Counted from the stretch's first letter, positions 43,078-51,706 are shown. The stretch is 64,000 nucleotides of DNA from Paraburkholderia domus (GCF_905220705.1 NZ_CAJNAT010000021.1:1-64000), one strand, 5' to 3'. A program made the numbers and translations. The notes: a model not told the origin generated them from the letters alone.

Positions 43078-43818
43078 ATGAGCGACGCTTTACTGAAACT
43101 CGAACACATCGAGACGTTTTACGGCCCCGTGCAGGTGCATTTCGACGTCAACTTCCAGGTGCGGCGCGGCCAGATCGTCAGTCTGCTCGGCGGCAACGCG
43201 AGCGGAAAATCGACCACGATGAAGCTGATTCTCGGTCTGCACAAGCCGCGCTCCGGCAGCATAACGTTCGAAGGCGAGGCGATTACAGGACTCAGCACGC
43301 CACAGGTCGTGCGGCGCGGTGTCGGCTCGGTGCCTGAAGCACGGCGGCTGTTCGGCGACATGACGGTGCGTGAGAATCTGTTGATGGGCGCCTATACGCG
43401 GCGCGACCGTGTTTCCATCGACGAGGACTACGAGCGTGTGCTGGGCCTTTTCCCGCGCGTGAAGGAGCGCCTGGTGCAAAAGGCCGGCACGCTCTCCGGC
43501 GGCGAGCAGCAGATGCTCGCCATGGCGCGCGCATTGATGAGCCGGCCGAAACTAATCTGCATGGATGAACCCACCATGGGTTTGTCGCCGCTCTACGTCG
43601 ACAAAGTGCTGGAACTGATCGACACGATCAACCGGCAAGGTGTGACGTTCTTCATGGTCGAGCAGAACGCCAGCCTTGCGCTGGAGATCGCGCATTACGG
43701 CTATGTGTTGCAGACCGGCCGCGTCGTGCTCGAAGGCACGGCTGAGTCCCTGCTCGGCGATGAGCGGATCCGCGACGCGTATCTTGGCGGCGAGGCCGCG
43801 GCGACGACAGCATCCTGA
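43078..43818 (+). CDS. LIV-type ABC transporter ATP-binding protein, LivF-like
   Basis: This 246-residue ATPase has Walker A GGNASGKST, the Q-loop region GVGSVPEARRLF, signature LSGGEQQMLAMARAL and Walker B LICMDEPTMGLSP. Asn-Ala-Ser in the Walker A is a small departure from the common GNGAGK form but keeps Gly-Lys-Ser/Thr. It is the last gene of the transporter operon, 21 bp after livG. Confidence 0.92.
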   Translation: MSDALLKLEHIETFYGPVQVHFDVNFQVRRGQIVSLLGGNASGKSTTMKLILGLHKPRSGSITFEGEAITGLSTPQVVRRGVGSVPEARRLFGDMTVRENLLMGAYTRRDRVSIDEDYERVLGLFPRVKERLVQKAGTLSGGEQQMLAMARALMSRPKLICMDEPTMGLSPLYVDKVLELIDTINRQGVTFFMVEQNASLALEIAHYGYVLQTGRVVLEGTAESLLGDERIRDAYLGGEAAATTAS

Positions 43819-43901
43819 CACGATCGACGAACTACATCGAGCGCTGCGGGCCGCCTGCGCTGCGGCCGATCTCAGTCATTTGGCGTGTGGCGAAAGCGGC
43901 T

Positions 43902-44807
43902 TCAAAGGTCGAACTGGTCGAATTCGCTTTGCAGTTCGCGGTTACGTGCAACGCGTTCGTCGATGCCCGGGCCGAGCCGTTCCACAATCGCCGAGATCAG
44001 CAGGTTGAACAGGCAGGTGAGCGGCGCCAGCGAATCCCAGAACTGACCGACATCGGTCTTGACCTGTAACAGGTCGCCGTCGAAGTCGCGCGCCCACGGG
44101 CAGTAAATGTCGGTGACAAGCGCGAAGGGCAGATTACGGCGCGTTGCGGCTTCGCAATAGCGGCGCGCGATCATCGAGTAGGCGCGCGTATCGGTGATGA
44201 TCAGATACGGTGACTTGAACTCAGAGTTCAGCGAATCGACATAGGAGCCCGACATGCCGTCCGAATAGAACACGCGCGGGCGGATGTACTCGAGGTAGCT
44301 GTAGAACGCGTTGCTGATGCCGCGTGTGGACTGAATGCCGAGGATAAAGACGGCGTCCGCATTCGAGATGCGTTCGACCATGCGGGCGAACACCGGCGAT
44401 TGCGCGAGTTGATAGACATGCTGGATCGCGCCGATTTCAAGTTCGAGCGACTGAGCGAGCGCGGGGTTGGGGGCTGCATGGGAAGCGTCAGGCGCGCTTG
44501 CGACCGGTGTGCCGTCGTCATGCTGGCCGGAAGCGCGTCGAAACGCGTCGAGCCGGTCGGTGATCAGCCACGGGCGCTCCTGCGCGCCGCGCAGTTCGCG
44601 CTTCAGGTCGTCGAGGTTCTGGTAGCCGATGCTGCGCAGGAACCGGCCCACCGAGATGCCGCTGGTGCCGGCTTGCTGGGCGATCTGATCGGCGTTTTCG
44701 AGGCCGAGCCGGTCGAGATTCGCCAGCATGTAACTGGCGACACGCTTGGAGGTGGGCGTGAGTTCGGCAAAGCGGGCTTCGACGGTTTGTGCAAAAGCGG
44801 TGGGCAT
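43902..44807 (-). CDS. RpiR/MurR-family transcriptional regulator
   Basis: This 301-residue protein has an N-terminal HTH_6 domain (about 1-75: RFAELTPTSKRVASYMLAN, ADQIAQQAGTSGISVGRFLRSIGY) and a C-terminal SIS domain (about 130-280: ADAVFILGIQSTRGISNAFYSYL, LIITDTRAYS). SIS domains bind phosphosugars or related ligands. It converges on the LIV transporter operon and may regulate it or a gene outside the window. No clear Shine-Dalgarno precedes the ATG. Confidence 0.88.
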   Translation of the reverse strand: MPTAFAQTVEARFAELTPTSKRVASYMLANLDRLGLENADQIAQQAGTSGISVGRFLRSIGYQNLDDLKRELRGAQERPWLITDRLDAFRRASGQHDDGTPVASAPDASHAAPNPALAQSLELEIGAIQHVYQLAQSPVFARMVERISNADAVFILGIQSTRGISNAFYSYLEYIRPRVFYSDGMSGSYVDSLNSEFKSPYLIITDTRAYSMIARRYCEAATRRNLPFALVTDIYCPWARDFDGDLLQVKTDVGQFWDSLAPLTCLFNLLISAIVERLGPGIDERVARNRELQSEFDQFDL

Positions 44808-44921
44808 CGTAGTCGCGGCGCTGGGCGGGTGATGGGTCGATCATTGAGATGATGACATATTCAACCGGCAGCCGACCCCGCGCGGTCCCAAAAATCGGGG
44901 TGCGCGCGGGCGAAACACCGT

Positions 44922-45809
44922 TCAGACTGCCGGCCGCACCGGCGTGGTTCGCGAGAAACGCCGCGCACCCGCTACGCATGCCACCACTACGACGGTGACC
45001 AGGATCATCGCCAGCGGTACTTGTTCGTGCAGCAGCAAACCGGCGAGCAGCAGGCCGAAGAACGGCTGCAGCAACTGCAGTTGCCCGACTCCCGCGATGC
45101 CGCCGAGGGCCAGTCCGCGATACCAGAACACAAAGCCGATCAGCATGCTGAAGAGCGACACGTACGCGAGTCCCCACAGCGCCGCGTGGCTCACACCGTC
45201 AAACGATGCCGGGCGTGCCCACCAGGCGAGCGGCAGCATCACCGGCAGCGACAGCACCAGCGCCCACGAAATCACCTGCCAGCCGCCGAGATGGCGTGAC
45301 AGCCGCGCGCCTTCGGCATAACCCAGGCCGCAGACGACGATCGCCGCCAGCATCAGCGCATCGCCGAGCGGCGATGCGTCCAGACCGTGGCGCAAGGCGA
45401 ACGCGACCACCGCGCCGCTACCGAGCGCCGAGAACAGCCAGAAAGCCGGCTGCGGGCGCTCGCCGCCGCGCAGCACGCCGAAGATCGCGGTGGAAAGCGG
45501 GAGGAGCCCGACGAACACGATGGCGTGCGCGGAGCTCACGTGGCGCAGCGCGAGGGCGGTCAGGAGCGGAAAACCGACCACGACGCCGAGCGCGACTACC
45601 AGCAGTGGGATGAGGTCGCGCCTTGCGGGCCGAGCCTGGCGAAACACAAGCAGCAGCAACAGACCGAGCGTGCCCGCGATGGTCGCGCGGGCCACCGTCA
45701 GAAACAGCGGATCGAGGTCTTGCACGGCGATGCGGGTGGCGGGTAGCGAGCCGCTGAAAATCAACACGCCCACCATGCCGCTCACCCAGCCGTTCGTTGT
45801 CTTGTCCAT
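44922..45809 (-). CDS. EamA/DMT-family transporter
   Basis: This 295-residue protein has ten hydrophobic segments and the two EamA repeats typical of drug/metabolite exporters (GVLIFSGSLPATRIAVQDLDP; HVSSAHAIVFVGLLPLSTAIFGVL; GIAGVGQLQLLQPFFGLLLAGLLL). It probably exports an amino acid or other metabolite. It is divergent from a MocR-type regulator gene 116 bp away, a pairing often seen when the regulator controls the exporter. The ATG at 45809 is used; a longer frame to 45866 would run into the regulatory region. Confidence 0.88.
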   Translation of the reverse strand: MDKTTNGWVSGMVGVLIFSGSLPATRIAVQDLDPLFLTVARATIAGTLGLLLLLVFRQARPARRDLIPLLVVALGVVVGFPLLTALALRHVSSAHAIVFVGLLPLSTAIFGVLRGGERPQPAFWLFSALGSGAVVAFALRHGLDASPLGDALMLAAIVVCGLGYAEGARLSRHLGGWQVISWALVLSLPVMLPLAWWARPASFDGVSHAALWGLAYVSLFSMLIGFVFWYRGLALGGIAGVGQLQLLQPFFGLLLAGLLLHEQVPLAMILVTVVVVACVAGARRFSRTTPVRPAV

Positions 45810-45884
45810 CGAAAGAGTCCATGCGCATTGAAAATTGAACTTACAGCATCCGCTTTCGGGCCGCAAAGTGTAAGCTACGGATCA

Positions 45885-45923
45885 GTACAATTCGTACAAA
45901 CTGTACCGAACATGGAGCAGTAC
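45885..45923. promoter_or_regulatory. Phased GTAC repeats between exporter and MocR gene
   Basis: GTAC occurs at 45885, 45894 and 45903, exactly nine bases apart, and once more at 45920. The first two extend to GTACAA. They lie just before the MocR gene start in the divergent promoter region, where MocR proteins typically bind direct repeats. Binding is inferred. Confidence 0.5.
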
Positions 45924-45925
45924 AG

Positions 45926-47365
45926 ATGGCGGAAAGCGATAACAACCGGGTGGCCTCCGGCGAGCAAGCCGGCACGCGTGTCGGTGCGGTGATGGACAAT
46001 TTGCGCGAGCGCATCGCGAGCCGTTCGCTGATGCCGGGCGCGCGCGTGCCGTCGATCCGCGTGATGACCGAGGCACTCGGCGTGTCGAAGTCGACGGTGG
46101 TGGAAGCGTACGACCGGCTGGTTGCGGAGGGGGTGGTCGTGGCGCGGCGCGGTTCCGGCTTTTTCGTGTCCGGCCATGCGCCGCCGCTCGCGCTTGCCGA
46201 TCTTGGGCCGCGGCTGGATCGCGAGGTCGATCCGCTGTGGCTCACGCGGCAGTCGCTGGAGGCCGGTGCGAAGGTGTTCAAACCGGGTTGCGGCTGGATG
46301 CCTCCTTCATGGATGCCGGAAGAGGGCGTGCGCCGCGCGCTACGTGCCGTGGCGCGCGATCCGCAGTCGTCGCTCGCCGAATACGCCAGTCCGCTCGGTC
46401 TGCCCGCGCTGCGTCAGCAACTCGCCTGGCGGCTCGCGCAGCACGGCGTAGAGGCGCCGCCCGAGCAGATCGTGCTGACCGACGGCGGCACGCACGCGCT
46501 TGATCTGGTCTGCCGCTTTCTGCTCGAACCCGGCGACACGGTCCTGATCGACGATCCGTGTTACTTCAACTTTCAGGCACTGCTTCGCGCGCATCGCGCC
46601 CGTATCGTCGGTGTGCCATATACGCCGTCCGGGCCCGATCTGGCGGCATTCGAGCGGGCGCTGATCGAGCATCGCCCGCGGCTCTACGTGACCAATTCCG
46701 CGATCCACAATCCAACCGGCGCCACGCTTGCCCCGGCCATCGCGCATCGGCTGCTGAAGCTGGCGGGTGAGCACAATCTGCTGATTGTCGAGGACGATAT
46801 CTTCGCCGACTTCGAGGACGAACCCGCGCCGCGTCTCGCGGCGTTCGACGGTCTTGCGCGGGTGGTCTCGATCGGCAGCTTTTCGAAGACCTTGTCCGCC
46901 GCGGTGCGCTGCGGCTACATCGCGGCGCGCAGCGAATGGGTCGAGCCGCTGGTCGATCTGAAGCTGGCCACCTCGTTCGGCAACGGCCAGCTCGCGGCGA
47001 GCGTCGTGCATCGTCTGCTGGTGGACGGCACCTATCGGCGGCATCTGGAATCGATGCGCGCGAAGCTCGCAGACGCCATGGGCGAGACGATCAGGCGGCT
47101 GGGCTATGCTGGCCTTGAAGTGTGGACCCGGCCACGCGCCGGAATTTTCGTGTGGGCGCGCCTGCCGGATGCGCTCGACGCCGCCGACATCGCGCGTCAC
47201 GCGTTGGCCGAGAGCGTGGTGTTTGCGCCAGGCAATGTATTCAGCGCGTCGCAGTCGGCGGCCGGCTTCCTGCGCTTTAACGTGTCGCAGTGCAACCGGC
47301 CAAAAGTGTACGAGGCGCTGCAACGGGCGATGGACGTGTCGGCCGTATCGAAAGAGCGCGCCTGA
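45926..47365 (+). CDS. MocR-type (GntR/aminotransferase) transcriptional regulator
   Basis: This 479-residue regulator fuses a GntR winged helix (about 20-90; SLMPGARVPSIRVMTEALGVSKSTVVEAYDRL) to a fold-type I aminotransferase domain. The PLP-binding Lys is in SIGSFSKTLSAAVRCGY, with DDPCYFNF, NSAIHNPTGA and VEDDIFADF as cofactor-site motifs. MocR proteins sense PLP together with an amino compound and regulate neighbouring genes, here most likely the divergent EamA exporter. GGAG lies eight bases before the ATG. Confidence 0.92.
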   Translation: MAESDNNRVASGEQAGTRVGAVMDNLRERIASRSLMPGARVPSIRVMTEALGVSKSTVVEAYDRLVAEGVVVARRGSGFFVSGHAPPLALADLGPRLDREVDPLWLTRQSLEAGAKVFKPGCGWMPPSWMPEEGVRRALRAVARDPQSSLAEYASPLGLPALRQQLAWRLAQHGVEAPPEQIVLTDGGTHALDLVCRFLLEPGDTVLIDDPCYFNFQALLRAHRARIVGVPYTPSGPDLAAFERALIEHRPRLYVTNSAIHNPTGATLAPAIAHRLLKLAGEHNLLIVEDDIFADFEDEPAPRLAAFDGLARVVSIGSFSKTLSAAVRCGYIAARSEWVEPLVDLKLATSFGNGQLAASVVHRLLVDGTYRRHLESMRAKLADAMGETIRRLGYAGLEVWTRPRAGIFVWARLPDALDAADIARHALAESVVFAPGNVFSASQSAAGFLRFNVSQCNRPKVYEALQRAMDVSAVSKERA

Positions 47366-47377
47366 ACGCGCGCTCTT
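47352..47377. terminator. Hairpin terminator overlapping the MocR stop codon
   Basis: AAGAGCGCGC and GCGCGCTCTT form a perfect 10-bp stem with a six-base loop that contains part of the TGA stop of the MocR gene. It sits between two convergent genes only 24 bp apart and may serve both strands. Confidence 0.65.
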
Positions 47378-47389
47378 CACCAGGCGAAG

Positions 47390-48463
47390 CTACTTGCACA
47401 GCAACAGCAGACGCTCCTGATCCGTGCAGGCGGAGCGCGGTTTCTGCGCGGCTTGCGCCGCCGTCGCGCTGATTGCCGCACTCTTGTTCGCGAGACACGC
47501 GCGCAAATGTTTCTCCACTGGCCCGTAGTATTTCCATCCACGCACGAGTGTCGGCAATTCAATTTTCACCTGCTTCCACTTCGGATGCCCGTGCTCCTGC
47601 AGATTGTCGAAGTTGGCGCAGAGCGAGTCGGCAAAATGATTCAGGTTGCCGACGGTATCGCGCAGACCGTAATCGTAGGTGACAAGAAAGGCCTTCACCG
47701 TCAGCGTGGGGACATCTTCCTTCAGCCAGTTCGGATAGCTGGTCGCGCGGAGCGTCGCGGGAAAATACGTCTGCTTTGCACGGGCGGTTTCGGGCGCGTT
47801 GGGATCAACCTTCAGAGGGCGGATCTGTTGCAGCAGATCGGGATTCATGTCGTTGAACAGTTTTGCCGGCTGCCCGACCACGATGATCGCAACATCCACC
47901 TTCTTGACGATCAGCGCGGCCAGCGCGTCTTCGTTGCTCAGGTGCTGGATGTTCTGCTCGGGAATCGCCTGTCCGAACATCAGGTGATAGAGGGTCGTGG
48001 CCGTTTGAGCGGTACCGCTGCCGATCAGGCCCACACTGATGCTCTTGTCCTTGATGTCGGCGAAGGTTTTCATCGGCGAGTCCGCGCGCACCACGACGTT
48101 AATTTCCTCGTCGTAGAGCGGCATGATGAGCCGTAGCGGCCGGATCGCCGTGCCCGCATCGGCATTGCCCGCGTTGGCCATGTCGATGTAGGCCTGATAC
48201 ACGTCGGACTGCACCAGCGCGAGCTTTACGCCCGGTTCGAAGCGCATGCGCTGCACGTTTTCAGCCGAGCCCTTCGACGCCATCACTTCCAGGTCGATGC
48301 CGGCCGGCTGTGCCACCCATTTCGACAGATCCTGGCCGATCTGAATATACGTGCCCCGTTCCGGACCTGTGACGATCTTGTAGTGCGCAGGCTCCGCGCC
48401 GGCAAACGAAAACGCGACCATCAGCACCAGCCCCAGCCATCCCGCCAGAAGTCTCTTCAGCAT
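47390..48463 (-). CDS. TAXI-family TRAP solute-binding protein
   Basis: This 357-residue exported protein has a signal peptide (WLGLVLMVAFSFAGA-EPA). The TAXI pattern is present: YKIVTGPERGTYIQIGQDLSKWV, LEVMASKGSAENVQRM, LALVQSDVYQAY, ADIKDKSISVGLIGSGT. TAXI proteins feed fused TRAP permeases with small acids such as glutamate or 2-oxoglutarate. No TAXI permease gene is nearby, so it is an orphan in this window. The C-terminal region past about 300 is Cys-containing and less conserved. Confidence 0.87.
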   Translation of the reverse strand: MLKRLLAGWLGLVLMVAFSFAGAEPAHYKIVTGPERGTYIQIGQDLSKWVAQPAGIDLEVMASKGSAENVQRMRFEPGVKLALVQSDVYQAYIDMANAGNADAGTAIRPLRLIMPLYDEEINVVVRADSPMKTFADIKDKSISVGLIGSGTAQTATTLYHLMFGQAIPEQNIQHLSNEDALAALIVKKVDVAIIVVGQPAKLFNDMNPDLLQQIRPLKVDPNAPETARAKQTYFPATLRATSYPNWLKEDVPTLTVKAFLVTYDYGLRDTVGNLNHFADSLCANFDNLQEHGHPKWKQVKIELPTLVRGWKYYGPVEKHLRACLANKSAAISATAAQAAQKPRSACTDQERLLLLCK

Positions 48464-48662
48464 GGTCTCTCTACCTATCGGTCAGGGTTGAACAGGCTCT
48501 CGCCTCCGCGCGCGACGCACCGGTGAGCCGGCTTGCCATCTCATGTTCAATGCACTGCGCATGCAATGTCCGTCTGTTGCCGCTCAGAGGGCGCGCGATC
48601 GCCAGGGTAATCGGGCGCGCCGCGATTCAGGCGATCAGGCAGTCAATCGGTCGTGCGGGCGT

Positions 48663-49709
48663 CTATGAAATTCGGTATCCAAACGATTTATCGCTGACGG
48701 GACTGTCCGTCGCGGCATGCGGGTGGAGCGGCGCCCAACCTGTTTCGTGAATCACGCGTTCGAGAATCGTCTTCGCGGTGTCGTTGCCAGTGTCAATCGC
48801 GAGCGCTTCATTGGCGTGCTGGCGTGCGCAGTTCCACGACTGTTGCGAGGCACACAGTTGTGCTGCCTGCAACGCGGCGTCGCGGCGCGCGGCAAGCGGT
48901 TGCAATTCGGTCAGCAGGCTTTGCGCGTCGGTGTTGCCGGGTTGCAGCGTTTGCGCCGCGCCAAGCGCCGCTTGTGCCGCGGACAGATCGTTGGCACGCA
49001 AGGCGAGACGCGCTGCCTGCAGCGCTTGCGTGGCATCGCGGAACTGCGGTGCCACCGGTTTGACCGGCGCCGCTGCCACCTGCGGCGCGATGGGGGAGGC
49101 TGGAATCGCCGGTGCGGTCCTGGCGGGACTGCTAGGGACAGCAGGCTTAACCGCGGCCGCCTGGTTCGTCGATTGAGCCGGTGTGTATGGCGCAATCGTG
49201 CCGGTCGCCGTTCTTGCGTCCTGAGGGTTGTCTGCTGTCTGCTCGGCGTTGCCGTTCTGCGAATCGTGGTTGTCGCTGAATAGTGCATAGGCGACATACG
49301 CTAGTCCGATTGCGCCAATGGCCACGATCGCGAGCAGCACCCGGCGCAACGGGAGGGCGCTGTGGCCGCCCGGATGCGGCGGGTCGGCGAGCGGAGGAAT
49401 CGGCGCATCCGGTGACGCGAGTACCGGTGCCTGCATCGGGGGCTCGGCAGGCGGAGCTTCACCGGTGACCGCTGTCTCTACGGGGAGATCGGTTTCGCCC
49501 GGCAGTGCCGGGTCGAAGGCGCTTTTCTGCGCCGTCTTGCTCATGGCGCTGGCGCGGCTGCCGGGAATCACAGCGCGTTTGTGTGGGCCGGCGTCGAGCG
49601 GATGCACCGCGCCGCAATACGGACAATAGTCGACTTGCCGGTACAGGGCGCCGCCACAGCGTTTGCAGGGCATCGGGAAACTATGGCCGAGTATTGTCTG
49701 GGTGGACAT
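48663..49709 (-). CDS. Zinc-ribbon membrane protein with TPR-like C-terminus
   Basis: This 348-residue protein is of no named family. Residues about 13-31 hold two CxxC pairs (CKRCGG, CPYCGA) forming a short zinc ribbon. A low-complexity Pro/Ala region follows, then one membrane helix (VLLAIVAIGAIGLAYVAYALF). Another Pro/Ala linker leads to a helical C-terminal region (ATQALQAARLALRANDLSAAQAALGAAQTL, CARQHANEAL) like TPR repeats. The likely layout is cytoplasmic ribbon and periplasmic TPR domain. The start at 49709 (MSTQTILGHSF) is chosen because upstream sequence lacks structure; its ribosome binding site is weak. Confidence 0.7.
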   Translation of the reverse strand: MSTQTILGHSFPMPCKRCGGALYRQVDYCPYCGAVHPLDAGPHKRAVIPGSRASAMSKTAQKSAFDPALPGETDLPVETAVTGEAPPAEPPMQAPVLASPDAPIPPLADPPHPGGHSALPLRRVLLAIVAIGAIGLAYVAYALFSDNHDSQNGNAEQTADNPQDARTATGTIAPYTPAQSTNQAAAVKPAVPSSPARTAPAIPASPIAPQVAAAPVKPVAPQFRDATQALQAARLALRANDLSAAQAALGAAQTLQPGNTDAQSLLTELQPLAARRDAALQAAQLCASQQSWNCARQHANEALAIDTGNDTAKTILERVIHETGWAPLHPHAATDSPVSDKSFGYRIS

Positions 49710-49777
49710 ACTGTGGACCCGCCTGTGGAAAACAACGCCGTTACGGCATGCTCCAGATCGTGTTGAGGCAGGAAGCA

Positions 49778-49927
49778 ATGTCCGCGGAAACCACGATCTA
49801 CACGCGCTGGAAAACCTTGGGACGCAAGTCCTCGCTTGCGGTGCCGCTGCTTGCAATATGTGGCGTTTCGGTGAGAACGTCAATCGACGTTCTCACCTAC
49901 TTCAGGTGCGGGAAAGCACCTTTGTAG
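49778..49927 (+). CDS. Possible small protein, 49 residues
   Basis: An ATG at 49778 follows GAGGCAGGAAGCA, a good ribosome binding site. It opens a 49-codon frame starting MSAETTIYTRWKTLG with a hydrophobic middle (SLAVPLLAICGV) and ending in GKAPL. No family is recognised. The frame contains a 12-bp perfect hairpin, so an RNA function for this stretch is an alternative. It is not near other plus-strand genes. Confidence 0.3.
   Translation: MSAETTIYTRWKTLGRKSSLAVPLLAICGVSVRTSIDVLTYFRCGKAPL
49870..49921. ncRNA. Candidate structured RNA: two adjacent hairpins
   Basis: GGTGAGAACGTC and GACGTTCTCACC form a perfect 12-bp stem with a four-base loop (49870-49897). Six bases later AGGTGC and GCACCT form a second stem (49904-49921). 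On the minus strand this would be a structured leader about 160 bp upstream of the zinc-ribbon gene. No known riboswitch class was recognised. Confidence 0.35.
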
Positions 49928-50070
49928 GTACGACGAAACACTGCACATGTCGGCAGAACGAACCGGCGGACGGTTTTTTTCACGTCGCTTGCGAAGTCAT
50001 GACGCGCAGGCGATGGCGCGATGCTGCGGCGGCGGAATCAGCGGAACGGAAGGGCAGCGATGAAAACGGA

Positions 50071-50102
50071 ACGAGGTCGAAGCGCGTGGCGTTCGACCTC
50101 GT
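50071..50102 (-). terminator. Terminator after the EmrB-type efflux gene
   Basis: ACGAGGTCGAA and TTCGACCTCGT form a perfect 11-bp stem with a ten-base loop. On the minus strand it is followed by TCCGTTTTC. It lies 46 bp after the efflux gene stop. Confidence 0.7.
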
Positions 50103-50147
50103 CATCAAGCGCTTGCAGAAAGCGCTTGCAAGAAGCGTGATACGGAA

Positions 50148-51683
50148 TCAGTGCTTGCGCAGCGGATGATCCTTCAGAAGCCACGCGAGTGCGAAGGCCA
50201 GCACGACTACGCAGGCTGCCGACAGATACACCGTGTGCAACGCGCCGCCAAACGCCTGCAGATAATCGTCGCGCAATGCTTCAGGCAACTGGTGAATGGT
50301 TGCCGGTCCGAGCGCGTGCGGCAATTCAGTGTCGGGCGGAATCAGCTTTTCGAGGCGCGCGGCGAGGCCATTGGAAAATACCGCACCAAAACCGGCCACG
50401 CCGATCGAGCCGCCGATCGAACGGAACAGCGTCGCGCCTGAAGTGGCGACGCCCATGTGCTTGAATTCGACCGTATTCTGCACGGCGAGAATCAGCACCT
50501 GCATCACCATGCCGAGGCCGCAACCGAGAATGCCCATGTAGAGATACATCACACGAATCGGCGTGTCGATCTGCAGGCGTGCGAGCAGCAGCATGGCGAC
50601 GGCCACGAGGAAAGTGCCGGCGATTGGGAACATCCGGTACTTGCCGATCTTACTGATTAAGCGTCCGGTTACCATCGACATCACGAACAGACCGCCCATC
50701 ATCGGCAACATCTGCATGCCGGCTTCCGTAGGTGTCGAGCCTTTGACGACCTGCAAATACAGCGGCAGGAACGTGACCGAACCAAACATCGACACGCCGA
50801 CGATGAAGCCGATCAGACTGCTCAGCAAAAACGTGCGCTGTTTGAAGAGCTCGAGCGGCATGATCGGTTCAACAGCAGTGCGCTCTTCGTGGATGAAACC
50901 CCAGATCGCCACCAGCCCCATGCCCAGCGTGAACCACAACTGCGGCGACGACCACGGCAGGATCGTGCCGCCCTGGCTCGTAAACAGGATGATGCAGGTG
51001 AGCGCGCCGGCGAGAAACGCGGCGCCCATGTAGTCGATGGTGTGCTTCACATGCCGCACGTGCGGTTTGAAGACCGCGCCGATCACAGCCAGCGCAATGA
51101 TGCCGAGCGGCAGGTTGATGTAAAAAATCCAGCGCCATGACAGGTGCTCGACGAGAAAGCCGCCGAGCAGAGGCCCAACCACCGTCGCGAGACCGAACAC
51201 GCCGCCGAATACACCCTGGTAGCGGCCGCGTTCAGCTGGTGGAATCACGTCCGCGATGGCGGCCATGGTCACGACCAGCAGGCCGCCGCCGCCGAGCCCT
51301 TGCAGCGCGCGCAGCACGATCAGTTGGGTCATGTCCTGCGCGATGCCGCACAGCGCTGAGCCGACGAGGAACACGATGATCGCCGTTTGCAGGACGATCT
51401 TGCGGCCGAACAGATCGCCGAATTTGCCGTACAGCGGCACGACGATGGTCGAGCTGAGCAGGTAGGCGGTCACCACCCATGACAGGTTATTGAGGCCGCC
51501 GAGTTCGCCGACGATGGTCGGCAGCGCGGTCGAGACGATCGTCTGATCGAGCGCGGCGAGCAGCATGACCAGCAGCAGTGCCGGAAACAGCAGACGGATC
51601 GGCGGGTGGTCGGTGGCTCGGGGGCCGGGCTGTACATCAGGCTGCACGAGCCCGGTGGGTTGAGTCGTTGTCGATTGGTCCAT
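50148..51683 (-). CDS. Drug efflux MFS transporter, DHA2/EmrB-QacA type
   Basis: This 511-residue transporter has about 14 helices and the DHA2 motifs: LDQTIVSTALPTI in helix 1, GKFGDLFGRK loop, LQGLGGGGLLVVT, GPLLGGFLVEHLSWRWIFYINLPLG. It exports hydrophobic drugs or organic compounds by proton antiport. It is divergent from a TetR gene with an inverted repeat between them, so induction by its substrate is likely. There is no periplasmic adaptor gene next to it. Confidence 0.92.
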   Translation of the reverse strand: MDQSTTTQPTGLVQPDVQPGPRATDHPPIRLLFPALLLVMLLAALDQTIVSTALPTIVGELGGLNNLSWVVTAYLLSSTIVVPLYGKFGDLFGRKIVLQTAIIVFLVGSALCGIAQDMTQLIVLRALQGLGGGGLLVVTMAAIADVIPPAERGRYQGVFGGVFGLATVVGPLLGGFLVEHLSWRWIFYINLPLGIIALAVIGAVFKPHVRHVKHTIDYMGAAFLAGALTCIILFTSQGGTILPWSSPQLWFTLGMGLVAIWGFIHEERTAVEPIMPLELFKQRTFLLSSLIGFIVGVSMFGSVTFLPLYLQVVKGSTPTEAGMQMLPMMGGLFVMSMVTGRLISKIGKYRMFPIAGTFLVAVAMLLLARLQIDTPIRVMYLYMGILGCGLGMVMQVLILAVQNTVEFKHMGVATSGATLFRSIGGSIGVAGFGAVFSNGLAARLEKLIPPDTELPHALGPATIHQLPEALRDDYLQAFGGALHTVYLSAACVVVLAFALAWLLKDHPLRKH

Positions 51684-51706
51684 GGCACCACGCGGCGTTG
51701 AAATTA

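Larger units (their letters stand above)
49710..50147. other. 438-bp intergenic region with hairpins and a possible small ORF
   Basis: It contains a possible small gene (49778-49927), two consecutive hairpins inside it (49870-49897 and 49904-49921), a terminator hairpin (50071-50102) and a repeated decamer AGCGCTTGCA (50108-50117 and 50121-50130). Nothing else is recognised. Confidence 0.5.
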
